Below are positions 19,144-28,489 of a stretch of 34,467 bases of DNA, piece by piece. The notes beneath the pieces were generated by a model, which saw only the letters and a list, made by a program, of their open reading frames with translations, searched no databases and had not been told where the DNA came from. The translations under genes were made by a program, and so were the position numbers. Position 1 is the stretch's first letter; each line of letters begins with the position of its first letter. Origin of the DNA: Sphaeroforma sirkka (taxonomy: Eukaryota > Opisthokonta > Ichthyosporea > Ichthyophonida); the NCBI GenBank assembly GCA_001586965.3, contig LUCW03001756.1:1-34467 (forward strand), in the 5' to 3' direction.

Positions 19144-21178
19144 TCAGTGCTTAACTTGGACGTCTGGTAAGTCCTTGCAATCCTCTTTGTGCCAACCGTT
19201 AGTACCCTTGCAAGTAGCACACTCTTTCATATAGTGTCCAAAATCTGGTTTGCCTGGTGCACACTTAACAGGGTCGTGTCTACCATTCCACTTGCCATTA
19301 TTGTTTTGTGAGGTTGTAACCACACTTCTTGCAAGGCGCTCTCACCTTCTTATCACCTTCGGTTCGGTAGAAGTAGAGCCAGTACCCCTCCAGTAGTAGT
19401 GCGAGGTTTCTTAGTACTACGCGCAGTATTAGTCTCTACTGCGTTTCGCTTAGTGGGCTGGGTGTAGCTCGTGGTACTAAGTACTCTAGTAGAGGAATTG
19501 GTATGCTTGTGTACTATCTTCTCAAAGACAGACCAAGGCATAGATCGCAAATCACCATAGGCGATGATGTCATCATTGACTTTCTTAAAGAGGTTAGCTC
19601 CCAGAGTCTCCATCATCTGACAAATTAATAAATATTCGCCAGTATAGGTACGACCACCCATCCGAGTATTCATATGTGTCATATGAGCTAGAGCACCTCG
19701 AATAGTGGTATCGTTCGCAAAGAACTTGCGAGACTCTAGAAGTTCACGGTCACGTGCATCTTCAAAAAAAAGGTGTTAAGTATATTATCACGCAACTGGT
19801 GCCAGGGTAGGGCTTTCCAGTTGGGCTCATGAGCCTTCAAGATAGTTCGCCATTCACCTGGCTCACAGAAATGAATAAAGGCATTCATCATCTGCTTATC
19901 CCTAAGGCTGGCAGACTCCTTAAGTTGGTCGAAGGCCTTCAGTGTCTCCACTGTACCTCATTAGTAGAGAAATCGACCTCAGCCTGCGCGTTACCTAGCT
20001 GCTTTATAAAGCTTGGTTCTAAGTGTTCACGAGGCTCATGCTCAGTGCTACGGGCTGTTAGTGCCAAGATGGTGTCTATTTCCTTTCTCTTGTTATCGAT
20101 TAGATAGCGAATGTTATCCGCTTTCCTATCGTCAAGGTCAGAGTCATTCAATAGACGGTCCTCAAGGACTTGCATACCAGAGCGTAATAGCCTGAGACGA
20201 GTATGTCTGGTTCTCACTTCCTCATCCTCAGGATTAGAGCGGAACTCTCTAACGAGGTACTGGTGTAGCGATTGCCAAAATCGTGATTACCAGGGTTAGT
20301 TGGCAAATGAGGGTCGATATTACGAGGATGGTAAGCCTCATCGAGTTCCATACGATCATATCCTCTGACAGGGTTAGGTTTGTCAAGAGGATGGTCGATG
20401 GTAGCATCAGAGCTATAGAGATTAAATTTTGAAATATTATCTCTCGCCAGTGGTAACTGGCTTAGTGGTAAACATACTGGCTGGTAAACCAGTAGGTCTC
20501 GGGTCTCGAAACCCGGCCCGAATTTTTTTTTTCTTCTTCGGTATAGGAAGAATATCAGCCAAGTGGGACACGATAGAGGGGTCCACAACTGCCGCTGCCG
20601 CTAGCTCCTTCAAGAGCGCTTCAGTGCGGTTCAATTGGCGTCGAGATTGAGAGGATCCAACCACTCGTTGTCGAGTTATGGCGTCCTCAGCTTCGGCCCC
20701 AAGATTTGAGCTGAATGGAATGGCTTCTCCATCGATGGCGAAACCGAAATTTTCGGACAGGTCCAATACTTCCTTTTCACGCCGGATTTGTGCTGGAGTG
20801 TCCTTTAGATGTGGAGTTATAATGCCCCCCCGACATTCGTATCCACGAATTTTCCAGCCTTTCGACGTTTATCCCCAACATTTGACGGCACGTGGTCAGG
20901 GGCAAGCTGGGGTCCTGAGCTTCACTCCTAGGTGATACACGGACGCTGGCGAGCCTTTCCGCGGTAGTAGATACCTCTTCTTCCAAGGCTTTAGGATCCG
21001 ACGAGTCATCCTCAGAATAATCCTCTGTACCAACCTCAGAATTTGCTTCCCCAACAGTATCCTCGGCAGGCTCAACTCCAGACAGGCTAGGTGTTTCCAC
21101 AGGGACCTCAGGAACCTCGGCAGGCTTAGCAGGCTTAGAGCTAGCGGCTCCCTTGCCTTTAGAAGTACCCTTAGCCAT
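19144..21178 (-). pseudogene. gag: gag of copy C (fossil)
   Basis: It starts MAKGTSKGKG at 21178, 79 bases after the LTR. An upstream in-frame extension into the LTR is ignored because the other copies share the MAKG start. The acidic N-terminus carries PVETPSLSGVEPAED. A short Lys run comes from the T-tract of the antisense tRNA-like module (about 20451-20532). Next are LLRSGMQVLEDRLLNDSDL, the capsid-like part with NAFIHFCEPGEWRTI, and YGDLRSMPWSVFEKIVHKH, which A and B do not carry. The nucleocapsid has VLSTTSYTQPTKRNAVE. The copy is broken. Confidence 0.87.
20451..20532 (+). repeat. tRNA-derived module antisense in gag C, with T-tract
   Basis: On the plus strand, opposite to gag, there is an A box TGGCTTAGTGGTA (20458-20470), the hairpin ACTGG-CTGGTAAA-CCAGT, and a B-box-like GGGTCTCGAAACCC (20501-20514) whose T-stem CGGG/CCCG pairs well. 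A run of ten T (20523-20532) follows, a strong Pol III stop. The unit is thus laid out like a Pol III gene of about 75 nt, though the acceptor stem does not form. Confidence 0.72.
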
Positions 21179-21257
21179 AGTATTTGCTGGATAGTAAATC
21201 GATGTCAGACAGTCTAGAAGCAGTACACTACTGTAACTACTATTTAACTGAAAAATA
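21179..21257 (-). other. Leader and primer-binding region of copy C
   Basis: This is a 79-base leader between LTR and gag. On the element strand the LTR end CGAAGTTTACA is followed by TATTTTTCAGTTATTTAG. There is no TGG complementary to a tRNA CCA end. Copy B has the same. Priming may use an internal tRNA site or self-priming, as in Tf1-type elements; this is inference. Confidence 0.5.
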
Positions 21258-21848
21258 TGTAAACTTCGATGGAAATTACTAGGTTTCAAACTATATTAAA
21301 CTAAAATACAATTTAGTCAGTTAGATTTAGCAGTGGTAGCTTGTGTAAGAATGATCGGGACCGCCTCTTGTTAAGAGCCTAAATATCCTCGATCACACAG
21401 GGCGTACCTCTAGCTGTTCTTTATTGAATAATTTTCACTAGAAGTACTAAGTGTTCATGACCACTTGCCTAATTTGTAAATAGACATAATAACGTAAGTC
21501 ACGTTAATACATTAGCTGATATAAATAAAGTTCCATCTGAAGAAAAGTTAAAAAAAGAAAAAGACTTATTGGATTTTGAGATTGGCGGAGGACCAAAATC
21601 TATAAGTAGTAGTTCGAGATTATAAAATTTAGTTTATAATATCCTACATCTACTAATGTCTCAAATAGGTCCAAGTAGATGAGTCATACCAAATACTCAG
21701 GCTATTGGAGCCATCAAAGTGAATTTAGAACACTTTGGAAATATTGAAAAAAAGAGCTTGTACTAAATTATTTAAAATACAAATAAAAAACCAATGTATT
21801 ATCTCAATTGATCTTGATATTTTAGACTGACCGGAGGCCGTATTTCTA
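21258..21848 (-). repeat. 5' LTR of copy C
   Basis: It runs TGTAAACTTCG...GGCCGTATTTCTA on the plus strand. It matches 14204-14798 at about 98-99%. The outer edge runs into R2 copy 3. Confidence 0.95.
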
Positions 21849-22200
21849 GACCGGTTTATGAGGGATAACCTGGTCCTTCTCGGTATTTCATACTCTGCAC
21901 TAACCCATTCCGCGCACTACACTATTGGCGCAGACCTGATCCGTACCACAGAGGTGGGTACTCTACTTATTAGGTCAGCAAGAGAAATATATGGAACATT
22001 CGATAGTAAGAGTGTAGAAAGTCAACACCGGCCTGAATTGGCTTCACTTGGCCCAAGCTTCAAACGGGAATTTACTGGCCACTTCTTCCCATCAATCTTT
22101 CCTGAACCACTACAGCGACTATGAAAGCCATACCATATGTTCATACATTGTAACATACATACTTGTCATTTTTTGAAATAAATAATATTATCCCTATTCA
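21849..22200 (+). repeat. Unidentified repeat R2, copy 3
   Basis: An 88-codon open frame (21858-22124) begins MRDNLVLLGISYSALTH and ends PSIFPEPLQRL. A short 3' tail follows, with AAATAAATA, a possible polyadenylation signal. Its reverse complement matches 13190-13530 and 11960-12120. It looks like the C-terminal end of a transposon-encoded protein, but I do not recognise the family. It fills the gap between copies C and F. Confidence 0.55.
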
Positions 22201-22322
22201 GATGACAGGACTGTAAGTATTCTATACTACCTCATCGTGGCGACACTATCTAAAGTAAGCTGACCCACACGCTAGTTACTATACCTAGACCTTATAAACT
22301 TTCCTGTTCTTGAGCTATTGCT

Positions 22323-22926
22323 ATGGCTAAAGAAAATTCTAAAGGCAAGGGAGTCGCCAGCTCTAAGCCTGCTAAGCCTGTTGAGGTTCCTGAGGTTACT
22401 GGGGACACTCATCCGTCTGGTACTGAGCCTGCCGTTGAAGCTGTAGAGGACGCAAAAACTCTGAGGATGACTCGTCGGACCCTAAAGCCTTGAAAAGATG
22501 GTTTCAACCGCCGCGGAAAGGCTTGCCGGCGTCCGTGTGTCTCACCTAGGCATCACCTCGCCATCTGACCGCGAAAAGTCAGATATTGGAAAGGCTATAT
22601 CTCCTGAACAGGTGGAGGAAACATCGCGAGATCGACGGTTTATTACTACTGAAAGTCAGTCCAATCCACCTATCAACAAAGATGGCGGCGTTCCATTTCG
22701 TGACAGTCATTGCATACTCGCCACTGAATGCCTCGCCACCGAATGTTGGGGCGGAAGACGCAAATATTGGGGACGCCATGAACTTGATAACGAGTGGTTG
22801 GATCTTCAATCTCGACGTCATTTGAACTGCAAAGATGAACTCAAGGGAGAGCTAGCTGCTGCAGCAGTTTCTGACCCTTCGACCATATCCCACGCGGCCG
22901 ATATTCTTCCTATATCCAAAAAATAA
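22323..22926 (+). pseudogene. gag: gag N-terminal part of copy F (fossil)
   Basis: It starts MAKENSKGKGVASSKPAKPV, near-identical to copy A. A readable piece (22498-22926) contains STAAERLAGVRV and ELAAAAVSDPSTISHAADIL. The antisense tRNA-like module follows directly. No capsid or nucleocapsid part is recognised downstream. Confidence 0.8.
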
Positions 22927-23008
22927 TATATCCGAGCCGGGGTTCGAACTTGAGGCCCATTGGTTTACCAGCCAACAGGGTTACCATCTCATGCTGAGTA
23001 GATTACCG
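22918..23008 (-). repeat. tRNA-derived module antisense in gag F
   Basis: On the minus strand the B box GTTCGAACCCC reads clearly (22939-22950, reverse). The A-box region (about 22981-23002) is longer and more worn than in the other copies. A TTTTTT run (22918-22923 on the minus strand) lies just past the B box. Its position in gag is the same as in A, B and C. Confidence 0.6.
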
Positions 23009-23224
23009 CTGGTGATATGGGGTCCACCTCATGAAACAAATATCTAATCTTTGGAAGCTGGCAGTTCAACCACAAGCTCTCGATAAACATAACCCTGTCA
23101 GAGGAAGAGAAGTGAAGAGATCGATGAGGCTTACTGACATGTCTCATAACATCGATCCTCATTTGATCATCTCAGTTTGGTAATACGACTCACTGGTCTG
23201 CCTAATGGGCTAGAAATAAAGATC

Positions 23225-24570
23225 AGTCAGATGATAACATGTTAAAGATACCTAAACCTCCGGAAGGTGAAGCAAAAGATATGATTCTGCACTTCACCGA
23301 TATAATTATGGACTTAATTATACAAAACAGGAAGATTGCAATAACTGACTGGTGTATGTTTAAGTTCTCTAATGGAGTACGTTAGCTTGACTTAACAAAC
23401 GTCGACTTCTCTAAGTTAAAGTGTCCTTCACATATCTACGTGAGTTGGAGACACAAAGACGTTGTCAAAACCCAAATTGAAGATTGGTTAAAACAGGGTC
23501 TAATTGAAATCAATTATGATGCTACCCCAGTTAACTTAGCTCTATTAGCGGTCGATCAATATAAATCTGATGGAACGTTTAGTAAAACAAGAGTAGTACT
23601 AGACCTGTCGCCAATCAACAAACTAATTCCGCAACATAGTTTTCCCTTATCAAAGATAAGCGAGATACTACGCAAAATGGAAGGTGCGACTATCTTTCCA
23701 AGATAGACTTAAAAGCTGCATTCCATTAATTACTAATATATGAGCCGCATAGGAAATACTTTTCCTTTACTTGGCAAGGTAAGAAGTACCAGTTTAAAGG
23801 TGCACCTGAAGGCTTACACATGTTACCTTCTTTCTTCCAACAAGTTATGATGGAACTATTTGCGGACCTGTTGTATAACGTATCAGTATATTTAGATGAT
23901 ATAATTATCTTTACAAAGACAGCACATGAACATGCTAAACTCGTTAAAGAAGTCTTAAAGCGACTTAATCATGCTAAACTTAAGATTAACGAAGACAAGT
24001 GTTCTTTGCTAAAGATACTATACACTTACTTGATTACAAGGTATCTGCAGCAGGGGTAGAAATTGATCCTGGCAAGAAACAATTTCTGTTGGATTTATCA
24101 ACACCGATTACTGGAAGAGATGTGAACTCTGTGTGTGGGTTTGTTAACTTCTTCTCAGATTCGGTACCGCATCTTTCTCATTACTTAAAGCCTTTCAGTC
24201 ACCTACGGCTGCACAAAGGACCTTTGGGAAAGCTCTGGACTAAAGAATGTGATGATGCATTTAAGCTAGTCAAAAGTAAAGTAATGGACGCACCCATCAT
24301 GCAATACCCTGTGGACGGCGTCCCATTCCAAGTAGCAACCGACGCTTCAGACCGAGCGGTAGGTGGAGTGCTATACCAAACGATAAATGGTAAACCACGT
24401 TACATACAATTCTTTAGCAAGAATTATAATAAGAGTCAACGGAATTACCCTACCGTTAAACAAGAGCTCCTTGCTATAGTTACTGCGCTAAGACAGTTTA
24501 AAGACTACCTTTATGGAAGTTACTTTACTGTCGTCTGTGATCAAAAGCCTTTAACATATTTAAAAAAGAT
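23225..24570 (+). pseudogene. pol: RT and RNase H of copy F (fossil)
   Basis: RT shows RVVLDLSPINKLIPQHSFPL (about 23590-23650), MLPSFFQQVMMELFADL (from 23820) and YLDDIIIFTKTAHEHAK (about 23890-23940). RNase H shows FQVATDASDRAVGGVLYQT, NYNKSQRNYPTVKQELLAI and DYLYGSYFTVVCDQKPLTYL (about 24320-24570). The piece 23999-24574 is open for 191 codons. It is broken overall. Confidence 0.87.
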
Positions 24571-24774
24571 ATGAACCCTGATTCACAGTTGGTGAGCCGC
24601 TGGCATGACATTATTGCTAAGTTCGCTTTTAACATTACATACAAACCAGGAATACACAACCGTCTTCCTGACATGCTCTCTCGACTTGTCCCTGACTACC
24701 AGAAAACAGTTAAAGAGTTATTAGCAACCGATTGGATGCTTAATAAGAAATGATTTAACCTCGCTCAATCAAGA

Positions 24775-25010
24775 TGGGGTCCATTTGCTATTGACGTGTT
24801 CGCCGCAGAACATAACAAACAGGTTTCTGATTATTGGTCGTTGATTCATCCTAAAGGTGATGCCTTTCAACTTGACTTATCAAAGCATAATGCGTGGGCT
24901 AACCCACCTTGTCAACTTATCGCACAGTTGTTAAATTATGTTAATATTACTAAATCTACCATTACGCTGTGTTGTCCCTTACGTAGCTCCGATCCATGGA
25001 TACGTGATTT
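24775..25010 (+). other. Methyltransferase-like segment of copy F
   Basis: This is the third copy of the segment, with WGPF, MFAAEHNKQVSDYWS-type text, GDAFQLDLSKHNAWANPPCQ, TLCCPLRSSDPWIRDL. Conservation of NPP and PW in A, C and F argues that the segment belonged to the working ancestor. Confidence 0.6.
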
Positions 25011-25399
25011 AATTAATATGATACAAGACGAACTCTATTTATGTCGACCGTGAAACCGTCACGTTCTTGTATCAGGAATCCTATTCTATTAAGAAGACAC
25101 CTTGGAAACACACCATCGGTTGTCGCATCGGTCCTGCAGGTACCACTCAAGTGGAAACCCTCAACCGAGTTCTTAGCTAAACTAGAGGAGTCTAAGGAGT
25201 TTGAAACAAAAGCTCAAGACTCGTACAACACATGCACCCAACAAGAATGCCAGTCGAGGTAATGCCGAAAACATGAGACGGCATTCAAAGACTCAAAGCT
25301 CTAAGAGAACCTGAAGCTCGCACTCAACTACTTAAAGCGCTGCTTAAAGAATAGCCAGGAGTTGCGAAACAACTGAAGAAGATACTTCAACAATCTAAT

Positions 25400-25954
25400 G
25401 TGTTGTTTCTCAGGAGTCTACCCCCTCCTGATACTGAAGTTGCCCTATCTAACGGGACTATGGTTCATCCAGCCAGCGTTACACAGAATCTGACTGACTT
25501 AGAAGAGCTCGATAGTAGAGTTAAAATAATACATAGTTTAACTCATCGAGCATATGAGCATACTTATAAGATGGCTATTCGTGCAGGGCTTGATCACCCG
25601 GCGCTGAAAGAAACCATACGTGAAGTATACCGACGCTGTACTGAATGTTAAAAGAACCAGATCAAGTGCTACGGTTGGGCACCCTAAAAAAAAGTGTGAC
25701 AGAAGACCAACCAATGCGCCGAGTCATAGTAGATTTGGTTAAACTCCCGCGATCCAAGCATACTGGCGATGTATATAACTGACATGTGTGGCTTCGGGCT
25801 ATAACTTGCTGTATGCAATACCGAACAAACACCCGCAAACAGTGGCAGATTTATGCTTTCACGTCTTTAATGACTTTGGTTTCCCCCCGAGTACTATGTT
25901 CTGATAAAGGTAGTGAGTTTTGTACCGACGTAATGGAGGCACTTATACTCGTAT
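25400..25954 (+). pseudogene. Integrase part of copy F (fossil)
   Basis: The zinc-binding region has HRAYEHTYKMAIRAGLDHP and EVYRRCTEC (about 25530-25650). Part of the core follows, with VLCSDKGSEFCTDVMEALIL (about 25890-25950). The family sequence ends at about 25954. Confidence 0.82.
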
Positions 25955-26535
25955 CTATTGTTCTCAGATATTAAAGTATCTTAAAGTATTTTAAGTTTTA
26001 AGTGAATAGTTGTGATTTATTTTATTCGAGTCCCTGCTTTTATACACATTGGACTCATAATTCTTGAGGCATTAAAAAACACCTCTTAAGATGAAAAAGG
26101 TTCTCACTTATTCTACGATCCAATCCAAAGGCAGCGTCACCACGTCTTCAACGATTGTGGCTTCCATTGTAATCTTTAGCCTTATGCTCTTATATTGTAC
26201 TTCTCCGATAGTTAGGGATGCCTTTATGCCCATCAGAGATATTCTATATTGATGATTCCATACTCCCGGCATTTCGGTTCCGAGATAATTCCATAAAATA
26301 TTTCTGTGTCCCTCTCTGAGTTTAGATTCTCTCCTTGGTTGATGCTGGGATAAACCTTGTTGAGTCTCCGCTGTTTGGCCGTAGTGTTATGCTTGGTAAA
26401 CAATCCAACTTATAATATCTGTTCCTTTTATTATGATATTTCTTTATGGGCTTTAAGTTGCACATATATATATACATATGTATGTGTGTTCCCGTTTTTG
26501 TAATATCCATCGAGTCAATATATAGGAATGTTTGT
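25955..26535 (-). other. Unassigned block with promoter and poly-A-like signals
   Basis: This block of about 580 bp sits between copies F and E and matches neither. On the minus strand a frame with PGVWNHQYRISLMGIKASL and TLPLDWIVE ends near 26134. Further downstream come TATAAAAGCAGGGACTCG and AATAAAATAAATCAC (about 26010-26045). TATA and AATAAA this close suggest an LTR of an unsampled element; a host 3' end is the alternative. No partner copy is in the window. Confidence 0.35.
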
Positions 26536-27172
26536 TTATTGGCGAAGCTGAGTGTTATGACTCGAGGCAAAGGCGTCGACGCTGTTAGGTCCAATATGTT
26601 TCTGGACCTGGTCAAAGAAATCCGGAAGTAACTTCCAACATGATGTATAGAACACCACAGGATAGTTGATATCCGCCGTGCCCTCATGAACACGACTACA
26701 CATGTCTGATAACATGTTTAGTTCTCCAGGTACATGTGTAGTGGGATATAATTCCATCGCTGCAACATACTATTTCAGCTGAGTGTTCATGTATATGAGA
26801 GCCTTATGATCTCTGTGCACAGTAAACAGCTGTCCAATGAGACGGTCATGAAAAAAGAACTAGAGCATAGGTAAGTGCTAATAACTCTTTCATCGGGGTT
26901 GCATATGTCTGTTGTGCAGTGTTGAAAGTCTTCGAGAAGAGCATCAGATAATGTTTGCGTCCGTCAATAAATTGAAACAATGCTCCATCAATCCCATAAT
27001 CGCTTGCATCCGTTTCTAACTCAAGTGGCACACCATCAACAGGAAAATTCAGCCAGACTGCTGACACGATAGCCTCCTTCATCTGATCCTGCGCCAATTG
27101 ATGTTCTGGTTTCCAATGATCCCCAATGGGCTCCTTTGGCTTAAGTTTAGAAAATGTTCGGAGTGGGGCCAC
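26536..27172 (-). pseudogene. pol: RNase H and following segment of copy E (fossil)
   Basis: RNase H has FPVDGVPLELETDASDYGID, FIDGRKHYLMLFSKTFNTA and MKELLALTYALV (26846-27172). The tail VPGELNMLSDMCSRVHEGTA follows (26536-26757), then KHIGPNSVDAFASSHNTQLR. This last part corresponds to WGPFTVDMFAAEHN of family 1, so family 2 seems to have carried the methyltransferase-like segment too; only its start is visible here. Confidence 0.82.
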
Positions 27173-27199
27173 CTTAGCAATTATTAGGTCATCAACATA

Positions 27200-27586
27200 T
27201 CATTGTATGTCCAGTCCCGCCATCAAATTGCTGATTGTGTAGTGAAATTGTGACGTGAGTATCGTTGACCCAAAGGGAGCCGACATAAACGGGTACTGCT
27301 GACTGTACCATGTAAACGAAAACATGTGCTGCGAATCGACGTGCACCGGTAAACGATGGTATGCGGCCGATAAGTCCAACGGGGTATAGTAACGCAACCC
27401 CTTCAAGTTGCTGATGATCTCGTTGACCTTCGGAAGCGTAAACTGATCACTCGGAATAAGTGCGTTGATCTGCCGCAGGCCCAAGCACACTCGCACCTTG
27501 ATAAGTTCACCCGACGATGTGAACGATGGTACTGCCAACAAAGGAAGGTTGACAATCGACGCCGATGTTCGACGACTGGTGACCAA
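27200..27586 (-). pseudogene. pol: RT region of copy E (fossil)
   Basis: An open piece of 128 codons includes VCLGLRQINALIPSDQFTLP, NLKGLRYYTPLDLSAAYHRL and FTWYSQQYPFMSAPFG. These match RT fingers and palm with the first catalytic Asp (PLDLSAAYH) and the SAPFG turn of Ty3/Gypsy RTs. Confidence 0.88.
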
Positions 27587-28119
27587 TTCGTGCTCCCATT
27601 TGTGTACTTGCTTCGTTACATGTGGTTTGTATTTGTCAGATACTAAGCTTCTTGTCTGCCGACGTAGGCCCAGGAGTTATCTCGAGGGAAGAGAGTGACA
27701 CTTCCACTACCCGGGAGTATACAGCGAGCTGCATCTAGAATGGTGTCATTAGCATCCAGGTATTGGTTTGCGCTTGTGTATGTCATCTGGCTCGGACAAG
27801 TCTGGGGCCATTCGAAGATTGATCGGTTTCAGTAGTTCATTCATATCATTACGATTAATCTCTGAAATGGATATACTAATCCGGTTAAGCCTATTCCCAA
27901 CTCGCCCATAATATCCATACCCAGTATTGTATCAACGTTATCCCGGCAGGTTCATAAGTCCAAACGTACAACCCTCAGTAGTAGCTGACCCGTACTGGAC
28001 ATTTGTTGCTTATGTTTTGCCCAAACGTGAAGTCCTGGAGGCTTTGTCCGTCAAATATATGTAACTATCCTTGGCCGGTGGTGTAATAGAAAGGTGTGCC
28101 TTAGCTGCGGATGCCTGAG

Positions 28120-28180
28120 TGATGACTGAACAGTTGGCCCCCCGTGTCAATAAGGGTGCGCATGTCATGTCCGTTTACTT
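28120..28180 (-). pseudogene. Aspartic protease motif of copy E
   Basis: The minus strand reads VNGHDMRTLIDTG, the classic retroviral-type aspartic protease active-site strand, preceded by RVYVTLQ. It lies between the zinc knuckle and RT, as expected in Ty3/Gypsy. Confidence 0.7.
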
Positions 28181-28489
28181 GTAAAGTAACGTATACACGG
28201 TTGTCAGTAGGAAACAATTTACCTTTTACTGCAAATATTCTCGTTGCTGTACGACCAACGGACATGAACAAACATGTTCACATCAGGCACCCCAGCCTGT
28301 CAATCCGAATCTGTTCCAACTTCCCAGCCTTCGGATGTCTGCTCTTCTTCCATCAACTCGTCGCCACTCTGCATGTACGAATTATCGACCAGGTCATGAA
28401 TGTACATCACTTCAGTCTCCCCCCGTGTCGGTGGGTGGTTGATCAGGCATAATATCACCGTCCACTAAGTTAACACGAGGCCAGAAATT

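Larger units (their letters stand above)
14204..21848 (-). mobile_element. Ty3/Gypsy family 1, copy C (two LTRs, near-complete fossil)
   Basis: This 7.6-kb copy on the minus strand has both LTRs and all parts in order: LTR, leader, gag, protease-like, RT, RNase H, methyltransferase-like segment, integrase, GPY/F, chromodomain-like tail, polypurine tract, LTR. The two LTRs differ by about five substitutions and five one-base length differences over about 590 bp, so insertion was recent on the family's scale. Its coding part is nevertheless broken, at roughly ten places. No matching target-site repeat is seen (left CATAG, right GACCG). Inverted R2 fragments lie on either side. Confidence 0.93.
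22201..25954 (+). mobile_element. Ty3/Gypsy family 1, copy F (partial fossil)
   Basis: This plus-strand copy of the A subfamily starts in the leader and has no LTR. It carries the front of gag (from 22323), then RT (about 23225-24100), RNase H (about 24290-24570), the methyltransferase-like segment (24775-25010), linker and part of integrase to 25954, where it meets unrelated sequence. It is shorter than C and broken in many places. Confidence 0.88.

Noticed and set aside
14204-21848. Copy C as an intact element
   Set aside because: All parts are present and the LTRs are similar, but the coding region is open only in pieces.
26322-26693. A 123-codon minus-strand frame as a gene
   Set aside because: Its first part is an out-of-frame reading of copy E RNase H tail and the rest crosses the E boundary into unassigned sequence.
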